A stretch of 64,000 nt of DNA from Clostridia bacterium. Lineage in GTDB: Bacteria > Bacillota > Clostridia > Christensenellales > CAG-138. The notes beneath the pieces are model-generated. The model was not told where the DNA came from. It saw only the letters and a list, made by a program, of their open reading frames with translations, and did not search any database. The translations under genes were made by a program, and so were the position numbers. Positions 33,454-42,421 of this stretch are shown here, piece after piece. Position 1 is the first letter of the stretch; every line of letters begins with the position of its first letter. The stretch spans positions 131,700-195,699 of the forward strand of contig JAFRNW010000010.1 of NCBI GenBank assembly GCA_017429985.1, read 5' to 3'.

Positions 33454-34485
33454 TCAGAGCAGACAGCGGCTCCAGACCGCGTTATGATCGGAAAGCTCTT
33501 CTCCTGAGAATCTTTCCAGAGAACTTCCTGCCGCCGCGAACCCGCAGTCGGCACGCTTTGTGGACAAGGTGCGGCTCGAATCGGAACGGGCATTTTTCAG
33601 CAGGATCCAGTCCAGACGCAGCAGGAGGTCTCCCCCCTGCGGAAGGGGCTTGCGCCGTGTCGGCAGCGGCGATTCGGGAACCGGCGTATATCCGAAGGAG
33701 ACCGCGGCGGGAAGGCAGCCCTCCTTTTCAAAGACGTCCTCGAGACAGCTGCGCTGCAGCCTGGGATCGGCAGCGATTCGCTGAATCTCGATCTTGTCAC
33801 GCCCGTCGAACGTGTTGGTGTTCAGGTCTCCGCCGAGAATCACGGGACCGTCCCCTGCGAAGGATTCCGCCGCTTCCAGAACGGTCAGCAGCTGGCGCTT
33901 TCTGCCCGCCCCGTCCGTACGGTTCTCGAGATGGATCGTTCCGACCGTGACGTTTTTTGTTCCGAGATCCAGCTCCGCAAGGATGGCGAGCCTGCCCCCG
34001 ATCCTGCGCTGCCTGTCAAAATACCAGTTGTTTTCCTCCGGCAGACGGACGATCCGGGAGCGCGTGATGGGAAAGCGGGAAAAGATGGCGTTGCCGTGAT
34101 ATCCCTTTTTATTCTTCGGATCGACGAGTTCGATGAATTCCAGCCCGAACACGACGTCCATCCCAAGGCGTTCCGCAAGCGCTTTTGCGGTATCTTTCTG
34201 ACCGGAACGCGTGCAGCCGTCATCCATCTCGTTGGCAAGGATGATATCGAACGGACGGGCGTCTGGATTCTGCTCCAGATAATCTCCGATTTCGTCCAGA
34301 TGCACGCCCCGCTCCATATTAAAGACGAGAACGTTCAGCACTCCGTCGAAGGTGGGGACGGAAGGAATAAAATGCGTGATCTCCGCCTGCTCAAATTGCG
34401 GGATCATCGACATCACTTCCTCCTGGGAAGCATGGTCAAGCAACGATCCGAGTCTTTGCCTTTCAGGGTTTGAGATTGCGATCAT
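33454..34485 (-). CDS. endonuclease/exonuclease/phosphatase-family hydrolase
   Basis: 343 residues of an EEP fold. The metal- and phosphate-binding residues are visible in order: VFNMERG (Asn), ILANEMDDG (Glu), GTIHLENRT (His), GGDLNTNTFDG (Asp, Asn) and the terminal SDHNAVWSR (Asp-His). No signal peptide is present, so it is likely cytoplasmic. The substrate could be a nucleic acid, phosphoinositide-like or other phosphodiester. AAAGGAAAA lies before the ATG. It is transcribed in the same direction as the ArsR-AraC gene but separated by 79 bases. Confidence 0.85.
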   Translation of the reverse strand: MIAISNPERQRLGSLLDHASQEEVMSMIPQFEQAEITHFIPSVPTFDGVLNVLVFNMERGVHLDEIGDYLEQNPDARPFDIILANEMDDGCTRSGQKDTAKALAERLGMDVVFGLEFIELVDPKNKKGYHGNAIFSRFPITRSRIVRLPEENNWYFDRQRRIGGRLAILAELDLGTKNVTVGTIHLENRTDGAGRKRQLLTVLEAAESFAGDGPVILGGDLNTNTFDGRDKIEIQRIAADPRLQRSCLEDVFEKEGCLPAAVSFGYTPVPESPLPTRRKPLPQGGDLLLRLDWILLKNARSDSSRTLSTKRADCGFAAAGSSLERFSGEELSDHNAVWSRCLL

Positions 34486-34564
34486 AACAGTTTTCCTTTC
34501 ATATGATACGGCACATGGCCGGTTTATCGCTGAGGGGCATCTCTGTCATGGCGGACAGAGAACG

Positions 34565-35284
34565 CTATGGCCGGGAGGTCATTCTGCGGAACTCCTTCGG
34601 AAGCATCCCGGTAACGTCCTTGAATGCCTGCGTGAATTTGCTTTGATTCCGGTATCCGATGTCCGCCGCGATCTCGGCGACCGTCTTGTCCGAATGGGCG
34701 AGCATCTCTTTTGCGGAATTGATCCTGCGCTCCTTCATGTATCTCGCGATCGGCTGCCCGTAAACCGTTTTGAACGTGGTCTTCAGGGTCGTCTGATTGA
34801 TCAGGAAACGTTTCGACAGATCTTCCGCCGTATACCAGGAACGGATGTTTTCCAGGAGATAATCGTGGACGCGCATGACGGTCTGAATGTTCGTGTCATA
34901 TTCCTGCGGATTGACCGGCGCCTGTTCGGCGGGGCAGGAGACCTCCGCGATCTCTTCGATCATCTCGTGCAGGATCTGTGTTCGGGGCGTCCGCGCGGCG
35001 GTATAGTAGACTTCCTTTCCTTCCCGCCTGCTGACGATGTACCCGGCGGTCTTCAGCAGCTTGAGATGATGCGAGACGGCGGCGCTGGTGAGATTCACAA
35101 GCGCGGAAATATTGATCACGCATTCCTCGCAGTGGCAAAGGAGCCAGAAGATCTGCACGCGTTTCGCGTCGCTGATGATTTTCAGTACGTCCGCGATGGT
35201 TTCAAAGACCCCGGCTGACGGCATCCAGTTTTCCAGTTCTTTCGGCAGATTCCCGTGATCGTGCGGCAGTAAGATCTTTTCCAT
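34565..35284 (-). CDS. ArsR-AraC fusion metal-sensing regulator
   Basis: 239 residues with two different DNA-binding domains. Residues 25-105 form an ArsR winged helix: a metal-loop with LLCHCEEC (C50, C52, C55), and recognition helix SAAVSHHLKLLKTAGYIV. An N-terminal HDH (8-10) may add ligands. After a linker (about 106-130), residues 135-237 form an AraC helix-turn-helix pair: TVAEIAADIGYRNQSKFTQAFK and the closing GMLPKEFRR. ArsR sensors repress and AraC domains usually activate, so the fusion could switch mode with metal. It is divergent from the HMA/P1B ATPase genes, its likely targets. Confidence 0.88.
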   Translation of the reverse strand: MEKILLPHDHGNLPKELENWMPSAGVFETIADVLKIISDAKRVQIFWLLCHCEECVINISALVNLTSAAVSHHLKLLKTAGYIVSRREGKEVYYTAARTPRTQILHEMIEEIAEVSCPAEQAPVNPQEYDTNIQTVMRVHDYLLENIRSWYTAEDLSKRFLINQTTLKTTFKTVYGQPIARYMKERRINSAKEMLAHSDKTVAEIAADIGYRNQSKFTQAFKDVTGMLPKEFRRMTSRP

Positions 35285-35352
35285 GGAACGGTGCCCCCCT
35301 TGCTCTTTCCATTATATACCATTCAGACATTCCCCGTATCAAAAATGATCCG

Positions 35353-35362
35353 TATGTACATA
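35353..35362. promoter_or_regulatory. palindrome in the divergent metal-resistance promoter region
   Basis: TATGTACATA is a perfect ten-base palindrome about 70 bases before the ArsR-AraC start and 124 bases before the HMA gene. The AT-rich palindrome followed by TATGATTATA resembles ArsR/SmtB operators. Binding is inferred. Confidence 0.4.
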
Positions 35363-35485
35363 TGATTATACCAAAAAGGAGGCATTTATCCCGATGCGTT
35401 GACGGTCGTTTAACTGTTAAGTACAATCAGGACAGAAAATGATCCTGACATCAAAGGACAGCAGTGGAACAGACGGAGGTTGGTT

Positions 35486-35704
35486 ATGAAAAAAACGTAT
35501 AAGATCGAAGTGGACTGCGCAAACTGCGCGAACCTGATGGAGGAAGCGGCAAAAAAGACTCCCGGCGTCCGGAATGCCGTTGTGAATTTCATGACGCAGA
35601 AAATGATCGTGGAGTTTGAGGAAGGCAGGGACGCCTCCGCCGTGATGCAGGAGGTCCGCAGGAACTGCAAGAAAGTCGAAGAGGACAGCGAGATTTATCT
35701 GTAA
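35486..35704 (+). CDS. stand-alone HMA-domain metallochaperone
   Basis: 72 residues: one heavy-metal-associated domain KTYKIEVDCANCANLMEEA with CxxC at 11-14, ending VEEDSEIYL. It is the usual N-terminal metal-binding domain of P1B ATPases, here encoded separately from the ATPase that starts 52 bases later. ATG 35486 follows CGGAGGTTGGTT; the TTG six bases upstream is too near the ribosome site. It should hand Zn2+/Cd2+ or similar to the ATPase. Confidence 0.9.
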   Translation: MKKTYKIEVDCANCANLMEEAAKKTPGVRNAVVNFMTQKMIVEFEEGRDASAVMQEVRRNCKKVEEDSEIYL

Positions 35705-35755
35705 GGGGAATCCTTTCCCGTCATACGGACGGATGCGGAAGAAGCGGTAAGATCC

Positions 35756-37651
35756 ATGATGAACAAGAAACAGAAACTTCTTTTGATACGGTGCATTGTC
35801 ACAGCGGTGCTGATGATCGTACTGCATTTCATCCCCGCCGGGGGCATTCTCCGTTTCGTTCTTTATCTCGTTCCGTACGGGATCATCGGATACGATATCC
35901 TGAGGAAGGCCTGGAAGGGCATCCGGAACAGACGCGTGTTCGACGAGAACTTCCTGATGGCGGTCGCCACGATCGGCGCGCTGGTCATCGGGCTCGTCGA
36001 TAACGACGATTATGTGGAAGCGGTCGCCGTCATGCTGTTCTATCAGATCGGCGAGTTCTTCCAGAGCTACGCGGTCGGGAAAAGCCGCAGGAATATCAGC
36101 GCGCTGATGGATATCCGGCCGGATTATGCCAACGTCGAACGCGAAGGCAGGCTGGAGCAGGTCGACCCCGATGAAGTCGAAATCGGGACCGAGATCATTG
36201 TGAGACCCGGGGAAAAGGTCCCCATCGACGGGATCGTGACGGAAGGCAGTTCCTCCCTGAACACGAGCGCGCTGACAGGCGAGAGCCTGCCCAGGGACAT
36301 CGGAGCGGGAGAGGAGATCTTCAGCGGCTGCATCAACATGACAGGCGTTCTGAAGATCCGTACTACAAAGGAATTCGGAGAATCCACCGTTTCCAAAGTG
36401 CTGGACCTTGTGGAGAACGCGAGCTCCCGCAAATCCAGATCGGAAGATTTCATTTCAAAATTCGCAAGGATCTATACGCCGGCGGTCTGCTACAGCGCGC
36501 TTGCGCTCGCGTTTGTTCCGCCGCTCATCGGGCTCCTGCTTCCGAACGCGTCCCCGAACTGGACGCAGTGGGTCTACCGCGCGCTGGCTTTTCTTGTCGC
36601 CAGCTGTCCCTGCGCGCTGGTGATCAGCATTCCGCTCAGCTTTTTTGCAGGGATCGGCGGCGCGAGCAAGGAAGGCGTCCTTGTCAAGGGATCCAACTTC
36701 CTGGAAGCGCTTTCCAGAACGGGATATGTTGTGTTTGACAAGACCGGCACGCTGACGCAGGGGGTATTCGAGGTCACCGCGGTCCATCTGGCGGAAGGCG
36801 CTCCGGAAGAGAGCAGGGTGATGGAACTTGCCGCGTATGCGGAAAGCGCTTCCTCGCACCCCATCAGCAAGAGCATCCGCTCCGCTTACGGGAAGGATAT
36901 CGACCCGGACCGTGTTGCGGAAATCAGAGAGATCAGCGGCGGCGGTGTGGTCGCGCTGGTCGACGGGCTCGAAGTAGCCGCGGGAAACGCGAAACTGATG
37001 AATGATCTCGGGATCCCGTTCGAGAAAAAATGCGAACTGACCGGAACAATCGTTCATGTCGCGATCGACCGCGAATACGCAGGCCATATCCTGATCTCCG
37101 ACAAGATCAAACCGACTTCCGTGCAGGCGATCCGGTCTCTCAAAGCATCGGGGATAAAGGAAACCATCATGCTGACGGGCGATACCCGCGCCGTAGCGGA
37201 AGACGTGGCAAGAGAGATCGGGATCAACCGTGTCTACGCGGAACTTCTTCCCGGGGACAAGGTCGACAAGGTCGAGGAGCTTCTGAACGGAAAACAGAAG
37301 AATTATAAGCTTGCGTTTGTCGGGGACGGGATCAATGACGCGCCGGTTCTTTCCAGAGCGGATATCGGGATCGCGATGGGCGCCATGGGATCCGACGCCG
37401 CGATTGAAGCGGCGGACGTCGTGCTGATGGATGACGATCCGATGAAAATCGTGAAAGCAATCCGGATCTCCCGCAAATGCCTCAGGATCGTCCGCGAGAA
37501 CACCGTCTTTGCGATCGCGGTCAAGATCCTTGCCCTGATCCTTGTGGCACTCGGAATCGCAAACATGTGGATCGCGGTATTCGCCGACGTCGGCGTCATG
37601 ATCATCGCCGTTCTGAATGCGATACGCGCGCTGTTTGTCAGGAATCTGTAA
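35756..37651 (+). CDS. heavy-metal P1B-type ATPase (CadA/ZntA-like)
   Basis: 631 residues. The membrane CPC motif is ASCPCALVIS (about 284-286). The phosphorylated Asp is in DKTGTLT (about 328), HP pair in SSHPIS, and GDGINDAPVL near the C terminus. The TGES loop (SALTGESLP) is intact. No N-terminal HMA domain; it is supplied by the separate gene just upstream. CPC with this context suggests Zn2+/Cd2+/Pb2+ export, although Cu cannot be fully excluded. Only a weak ribosome site lies before the ATG, so translation may be coupled to the HMA gene. Confidence 0.93.
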   Translation: MMNKKQKLLLIRCIVTAVLMIVLHFIPAGGILRFVLYLVPYGIIGYDILRKAWKGIRNRRVFDENFLMAVATIGALVIGLVDNDDYVEAVAVMLFYQIGEFFQSYAVGKSRRNISALMDIRPDYANVEREGRLEQVDPDEVEIGTEIIVRPGEKVPIDGIVTEGSSSLNTSALTGESLPRDIGAGEEIFSGCINMTGVLKIRTTKEFGESTVSKVLDLVENASSRKSRSEDFISKFARIYTPAVCYSALALAFVPPLIGLLLPNASPNWTQWVYRALAFLVASCPCALVISIPLSFFAGIGGASKEGVLVKGSNFLEALSRTGYVVFDKTGTLTQGVFEVTAVHLAEGAPEESRVMELAAYAESASSHPISKSIRSAYGKDIDPDRVAEIREISGGGVVALVDGLEVAAGNAKLMNDLGIPFEKKCELTGTIVHVAIDREYAGHILISDKIKPTSVQAIRSLKASGIKETIMLTGDTRAVAEDVAREIGINRVYAELLPGDKVDKVEELLNGKQKNYKLAFVGDGINDAPVLSRADIGIAMGAMGSDAAIEAADVVLMDDDPMKIVKAIRISRKCLRIVRENTVFAIAVKILALILVALGIANMWIAVFADVGVMIIAVLNAIRALFVRNL

Positions 37652-37677
37652 GTGTCTTTTTCCTCTATAGAGAAGGA

Positions 37678-37706
37678 CTGGATCCGTTTTCTGGGATCCG
37701 GCCTTT
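37678..37706 (+). terminator. intrinsic terminator after the P1B ATPase
   Basis: CTGGATCC (37678-37685) pairs with GGATCCGG (37694-37701), with one G-T pair, followed by CC and five T's. coaX converges from the other side. Confidence 0.8.
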
Positions 37707-37720
37707 TTCTTTCTGAAATA

Positions 37721-38524
37721 TCAGGCTTTTTTCCGCTTTGAGCTTTTCTGGCGCGCTTCCAGATTCTTATAGTAGATATACCCCAGCCCCTTCATGACGA
37801 GGCGGTTGTCGATCTGGATGGAGTGACGGCAGTGCGGGGCGACAAGGCGGCCCATGCTTCCGGTCGCGATAATGGAAGCTGGCTCCCCGAGCTCTTCCCG
37901 GAAGCGGTCGATGATCCCGTCGACCGCGCCTGCGGAACCGTAAACGATCCCGCTTTTCATCGCGTCCACGGTATTGGTCCCGATCGTTTTTCGCGGCAGG
38001 TCAAAATCAATGGAAGGCAGAAGAGAGGTCCCTTTTGTCAGCGCGTCCATGGAGAGCCCGACGCCGGGCATGATGGCTCCGCCGAGATAGTTGCCGGACC
38101 GGTCCACCGCGACGACCGACGTCGCGGTTCCCATATCGAATATGAACGCCGGAAGCGGGTATTCCTCCTTGACCGCAACGGCTGCGGCGACCAGATTTCC
38201 GGTAATGGTCCCGGGATCGTCCAGCAGGATGTTCAGTCCCGTTTTTACGCCCGCACCGACCAGAACTGCATCGTGTCCCGTGACGAGCCTGACCGCCTTG
38301 AGCAGGACGACATTCAGCCACGGCACTTCCGACGACACGATCGCGCCGTCGAAGCCGTCCGCATCGATCCCCGCCAGCGAGAGGATCTGCTTCATCCGGA
38401 CGGCATACTCGTATGCCGTTTCGTTCGGATCCGTCTTCATCTGCAGGGTCTGAACGACCTTGCACTGCGCATCAACGGCGCCGAACACAATGTATGTGTT
38501 TCCGATATCTACCGCGAGTATCAT
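37721..38524 (-). CDS. coaX: type III pantothenate kinase
   Basis: 267 residues, ASKHA fold. MILAVDIGNTYIVFG holds the ATP loop, the segment IFDMGTATSVVAVDRSGNYLGGAIMPG carries phosphate- and pantothenate-binding residues, and the C terminus holds IATGSMG. It catalyses the first step of coenzyme A synthesis and is feedback-insensitive to CoA. It follows the oligopeptide transporter operon at 36 bases and may be cotranscribed with it. Confidence 0.94.
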   Translation of the reverse strand: MILAVDIGNTYIVFGAVDAQCKVVQTLQMKTDPNETAYEYAVRMKQILSLAGIDADGFDGAIVSSEVPWLNVVLLKAVRLVTGHDAVLVGAGVKTGLNILLDDPGTITGNLVAAAVAVKEEYPLPAFIFDMGTATSVVAVDRSGNYLGGAIMPGVGLSMDALTKGTSLLPSIDFDLPRKTIGTNTVDAMKSGIVYGSAGAVDGIIDRFREELGEPASIIATGSMGRLVAPHCRHSIQIDNRLVMKGLGYIYYKNLEARQKSSKRKKA

Positions 38525-38559
38525 CGCAATTCATCCTTTCTTCCGTCTTTCAAAAAAGG

Positions 38560-39489
38560 TCAGAACCTGCCGAGCACAAGATGCTCCGGCGCGCCTTCTT
38601 CCGCGATATTGACATATTCCTGTCCGGGAAGCGTCCAGGCGTTCCGTGTCCCGTACAGGGACTCGTATTCCTCGCGGGCCGGCCGGTCCCTGTCTTTCTC
38701 CCCCTCAATATCGGGCACGGCGCTGAGGAGAAGTTTGGTATAGGGGTGCGCGGGACGGTAATACACGTCATCCGCCGTTCCCAGTTCCACGATCCTGCCC
38801 TTGTACATGACGCCGATCCGGTCGCAGAGATAGTAGACGACAGACAGGTTGTGTGAAATGAACAGCATGGAAAAATCCTTTTCCACATCGATCTCGAGGA
38901 ACAGATTCAGGATCTGCGACGCAACGGATACATCCAGAGCGGAAACCGCTTCGTCTGCAATGATCAGTTCCGGTTCCAGCATCAGTGCCGCGCCGATACA
39001 GACGCGCTGCCTCTGCCCGCCGGAGAGCTCGGAAGGCTTCCTGTTCTTATATGTGGGATCGAGACCGATTCTGTAAAGCATCGTGTCGACGGCGCAGTTC
39101 CGGGATTCCGGCGTGCCGATGCCGTGCGCGAGCAGCGGTTCCAGCATGGTCTGGCCGATCGTTCTGCGCGGGTTCAGGGCGCTGGACGGGTCCTGGTAGA
39201 CGGACTGGACCATCCGGGAAAAGGTCAGCCGGTCGGTGTCCTTTTTTTCCATGCCCCGAAGGGTGATCCTGCCCTCGAACGGGATGTTGCCGAGGATACA
39301 GTTTCCCAGCGTCGTCTTTCCGCATCCCGATTCCCCGACCAGACCGAAGAACTCATCCTTCCCGATGGTGAACGAAACGTCATGCAGGATCTGCTTTTTC
39401 TTGCGCTTTGCAAAAATGCCGAGCCCGTTGTCGTAATAGTAATTGCTGACATGTTCGATGGAGAGGATCGTATCCTGCGCTTGATCCAT
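38560..39489 (-). CDS. oligopeptide/dipeptide ABC transporter ATPase 2 (OppF/DppF-like)
   Basis: 309 residues. One ABC domain: Walker A GESGCGKTT, signature LSGGQRQRVCIGAALML, Walker B ELIIADEAVSALDV and the oligopeptide-transporter C-terminal region PAHPYTKLLLSAVPD. It pairs with the second ATPase to energise peptide (or nickel) import. It starts two bases after the preceding ATPase gene and is the last transporter gene. Confidence 0.95.
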   Translation of the reverse strand: MDQAQDTILSIEHVSNYYYDNGLGIFAKRKKKQILHDVSFTIGKDEFFGLVGESGCGKTTLGNCILGNIPFEGRITLRGMEKKDTDRLTFSRMVQSVYQDPSSALNPRRTIGQTMLEPLLAHGIGTPESRNCAVDTMLYRIGLDPTYKNRKPSELSGGQRQRVCIGAALMLEPELIIADEAVSALDVSVASQILNLFLEIDVEKDFSMLFISHNLSVVYYLCDRIGVMYKGRIVELGTADDVYYRPAHPYTKLLLSAVPDIEGEKDRDRPAREEYESLYGTRNAWTLPGQEYVNIAEEGAPEHLVLGRF

Positions 39490-39491
39490 AG

Positions 39492-40535
39492 CTACCTCCG
39501 GTCTTGGTTCCGGTATTCCGCCGCAAACGATACGGCGTAATGGCAGGAACAGGTATGGGTATCGGAAAGCTTATATTCCTTCGGCGCGGCGGTCCTGCAG
39601 CGCAGCGCCGCGAATACGCAGCGGTTTGCAAAGGGGCAGGGCAGACGCTGCTCCTGCGTGGACGGCACGTGTCCGGGAATGTTTGCCAGGTTCTGACCCT
39701 TGGCGCTTGCTTTTGGGATAGAGGCGATCAGACCGCTGGTGTATGGATGGACCGGACGTTCCAGAATGTCGGAAGTGGTTCCGGTCTCCGCGATCTTTCC
39801 GGCATACATGACGATCACCCTGTCGCAGATCTGGCGGATGACGGCGAGATCGTGGGAAATAAAGATGATGGCAGTGTTCTTTTCCCGGTTGATTCTTTTC
39901 AGAAGGGCAAGGACCTGCGCCTGGATCGTAACGTCCAGAGCCGTCGTGGGTTCATCCGCGATCAGCAGGCGGGGATTCAGAAGGGTAGCCATCGCGATCA
40001 TGACACGCTGCCGCTGGCCGCCGGACAGCTGATGCGGGTACTTCCGAGCGCTTCCTTCCGGATCGGGAAGCCCGACGTCCTCGAAAGCTTCCAGAACTCT
40101 TTTGTGGATCTCCTCGGCGGGGAGCTTCTGATGGATGCGCAGCGCCTCGCCCGCCTGCTTGCCGACTTTCATCAGCGGGTTCAGAGAGGTCATGGGTTCC
40201 TGGTAAATGATCGACATCGCGCTTCCGTTCAGGTTTCTTCGGACATCCGGCCCGCATTTCGCAAGATCGATCACGGGTGAATCCGGTCCGTCCCCTGTCC
40301 GGTAGAGGATCTCTCCGCCCTTGACGAACAGGACATCCGGCAGGAGCCCCATAATGGCAAGGTTGGTGACCGTTTTGCCGCAGCCGGACTCGCCGACCAC
40401 CCCGAGGATCTCTCCGGGATAGACGTTGTAGCTGATGCTGTCCACGGCCGTATAGGTCTGTCCCTTTTCATGGATGCCGATGGACAGATCTTTCAGCTGG
40501 AGAAGCGGGAGATTGTTTTGCGTTTCATTCTGCAT
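39492..40535 (-). CDS. oligopeptide/dipeptide ABC transporter ATPase 1 (OppD/DppD-like)
   Basis: 347 residues. Walker A is GESGCGKTV, the signature is LSGGQRQRVMIAMATLL and Walker B is RLLIADEPTTALDV. The C-terminal Cys-containing region (CPFANRCVFAALRC) is the oligopeptide-transporter specific domain that may bind a 4Fe-4S cluster in OppD/DppD proteins. It is located 33 bases after the permease genes. Confidence 0.95.
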   Translation of the reverse strand: MQNETQNNLPLLQLKDLSIGIHEKGQTYTAVDSISYNVYPGEILGVVGESGCGKTVTNLAIMGLLPDVLFVKGGEILYRTGDGPDSPVIDLAKCGPDVRRNLNGSAMSIIYQEPMTSLNPLMKVGKQAGEALRIHQKLPAEEIHKRVLEAFEDVGLPDPEGSARKYPHQLSGGQRQRVMIAMATLLNPRLLIADEPTTALDVTIQAQVLALLKRINREKNTAIIFISHDLAVIRQICDRVIVMYAGKIAETGTTSDILERPVHPYTSGLIASIPKASAKGQNLANIPGHVPSTQEQRLPCPFANRCVFAALRCRTAAPKEYKLSDTHTCSCHYAVSFAAEYRNQDRR

Positions 40536-40568
40536 GCTGCTTGCTCTCCGAAACCTGTTCTGGGGTCT

Positions 40569-41369
40569 TCAGTTGAGGTACTTTCTGCGGATTCCCTCTC
40601 CGATGCAGTTCAGGCCGATGATGGCCGCCACGATCATAAACCCGGGCGCGAGCGCCATCCACGGAGCTGAGAGGATATAGCTCTGCGCTTCATAGAGCAT
40701 CCTTCCCCAGCTCGGGGTCGGAGGCTGGATGCCGAGTCCGAGATAACTCATGCTGGATTCCGCGAGGATCGCGTTGGAAAGGCCGACGACGATCGAGGAA
40801 AGCAGCAGAGGAAACACGTTCGGAAGAATGTGCACGAGAAGCAGGCGGATGTCGGAGTCTCCGAATCCGCGGTTGCTCCGGACGAAATCCGCGTTTTTAT
40901 ACTGCAGGGTCCCTGTGCGGACGATCCTTGTAAAGCTCGGGATAAACATGATGATGAGCGCGACGATGATGGTATAGCTTCCGTGCTCCATGACGGTCAC
41001 GATGATCAGTGCGATCAGGATGCCGGGGAAGGAGTTGACCGCGTCGATCACGCGCATGATGACCTCGTCGACGATGCCGCCGGCATAGCCGCTGATCAGT
41101 CCCAGCACGATGCTGATCAGGGTGCTTCCTATCACGGTGGAGACAGCGACGATCAGGGTGAACCTCGCGCCGACGATGGCGCGCGAGAAAATGTCGCGGC
41201 CGTAGTTGTCGGTCCCGAACAGGTGCGCCGCGGAGGGCGCCTGCATCCGGGCGGTGTTGTCCATGGCGTTGATGTCATAGGGCGTGCCGAAGAGGCTTCC
41301 GACGGCAAGCAGGGCGATGATCCCGACCAGTACACATCCGATGATCATTTCGGTTTTTCCGCTTTTCAT
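40569..41369 (-). CDS. oligopeptide/dipeptide ABC transporter permease 2 (DppC/OppC-like)
   Basis: 266 residues, about six membrane helices with an extracytoplasmic N-terminal loop (PSAAHLFGTDNYGRDIFSRAIVGARFTL, the family segment). The EAA loop is SNAILAESSMSYLGLGIQPPTPSWG. It forms the channel with the first permease. Only 13 bases separate it from the gene upstream. Confidence 0.94.
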   Translation of the reverse strand: MKSGKTEMIIGCVLVGIIALLAVGSLFGTPYDINAMDNTARMQAPSAAHLFGTDNYGRDIFSRAIVGARFTLIVAVSTVIGSTLISIVLGLISGYAGGIVDEVIMRVIDAVNSFPGILIALIIVTVMEHGSYTIIVALIIMFIPSFTRIVRTGTLQYKNADFVRSNRGFGDSDIRLLLVHILPNVFPLLLSSIVVGLSNAILAESSMSYLGLGIQPPTPSWGRMLYEAQSYILSAPWMALAPGFMIVAAIIGLNCIGEGIRRKYLN

Positions 41370-41382
41370 GATACCGCCTCCT

Positions 41383-42324
41383 TCAGCTCAGCCTGATCCG
41401 CGGGTCAATGACCTGGATCAGGATGTCGACGAGGAAGTTGGTGATGACGATGATCGTGGCGACGTACATGACCAGCGCCTGCGTCAGGGGGAAATCCCTG
41501 CCCGTGACCGAACTGATCAGGAGCCTTCCGATCCCGGGCACGCCGAAGACCTGTTCCACGATGATGCTTCCGGAAAAAATGCTCCCGATGATCATGCCGA
41601 AAAGAGGAATGACGGAAACCACGGCGTTCCGGAACACATGCGAATACAAAATCGAGGTCAGGGAAGCGCCTTTGCCCTTCGCGGTTCTGACGTAGTCCCT
41701 TCCGAGCTCATCCAGCATGGAGGCGCGGATGTATTTGACCAGCGTCGCGATCTGCGGGACGGCGATCGCGAGCGCGGGAAAGAACATGAACTGCAGGAAT
41801 CCGGACAGATCCGTCTGATAGCTGACGTACTGTCCCGGCGTGAAGATCCTCAGGATCAGCCCGAATATCCAGATGAACAGGATGCTGAGGAAAAAGCCGG
41901 GCGTCGAGATGCCCGCCATGGTGAAGAAACTGATGACCTGCTCCAGGAAGGTGTCCTTGACCCTGGCGGAAAAGATGCCGATCGGGATCGAGATCAGTAG
42001 GATCAGCGCAAGGGAAATCAGGCCCAGAAGAAGCGTGACGGGGAGACGTTCCCCGATCAGATTCTTCACGGGCATCGAATACCGGATGGAGGTGCCGAAA
42101 TCACCTTTCAGAAAACCGCCGATCCAGGAGAGATACTGATCGGAAAGCGGACGGTCCGTCCCGAGCTGATGGCGCAGCATCTCCAGCTTCTCGTCCGTCG
42201 CCTGCGTTCCGAGGATCAGCCTGGCAGGATCGCCCGGTATGATATGAAACGCAACGAAGGTGAACAGGGATACGAGAAGCAGTGTCAGGAACAGAATCAG
42301 CGTTTTTTTTGCAAGATAATGCAA
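41383..42324 (-). CDS. oligopeptide/dipeptide ABC transporter permease 1 (DppB/OppB-like)
   Basis: 313 residues with six membrane helices. Typical parts are FVAFHIIPGDPARLILG at the N terminus, the LGTDRPLSDQYLSWIGGFLKGDFG loop, and the EAA region YVRTAKGKGAS. It forms one half of the importer channel. It follows the binding-protein gene by about 97 bases. Confidence 0.95.
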   Translation of the reverse strand: MHYLAKKTLILFLTLLLVSLFTFVAFHIIPGDPARLILGTQATDEKLEMLRHQLGTDRPLSDQYLSWIGGFLKGDFGTSIRYSMPVKNLIGERLPVTLLLGLISLALILLISIPIGIFSARVKDTFLEQVISFFTMAGISTPGFFLSILFIWIFGLILRIFTPGQYVSYQTDLSGFLQFMFFPALAIAVPQIATLVKYIRASMLDELGRDYVRTAKGKGASLTSILYSHVFRNAVVSVIPLFGMIIGSIFSGSIIVEQVFGVPGIGRLLISSVTGRDFPLTQALVMYVATIIVITNFLVDILIQVIDPRIRLS

Positions 42325-42421
42325 GGGAATGCCTCCTGCCGGCAGACGGCAATCGACCGTACCGCCCCGTGAGCGGGATACCGCCGTTCACGGAGCCGTA
42401 CTGCGTGATCTAACACAGCGG

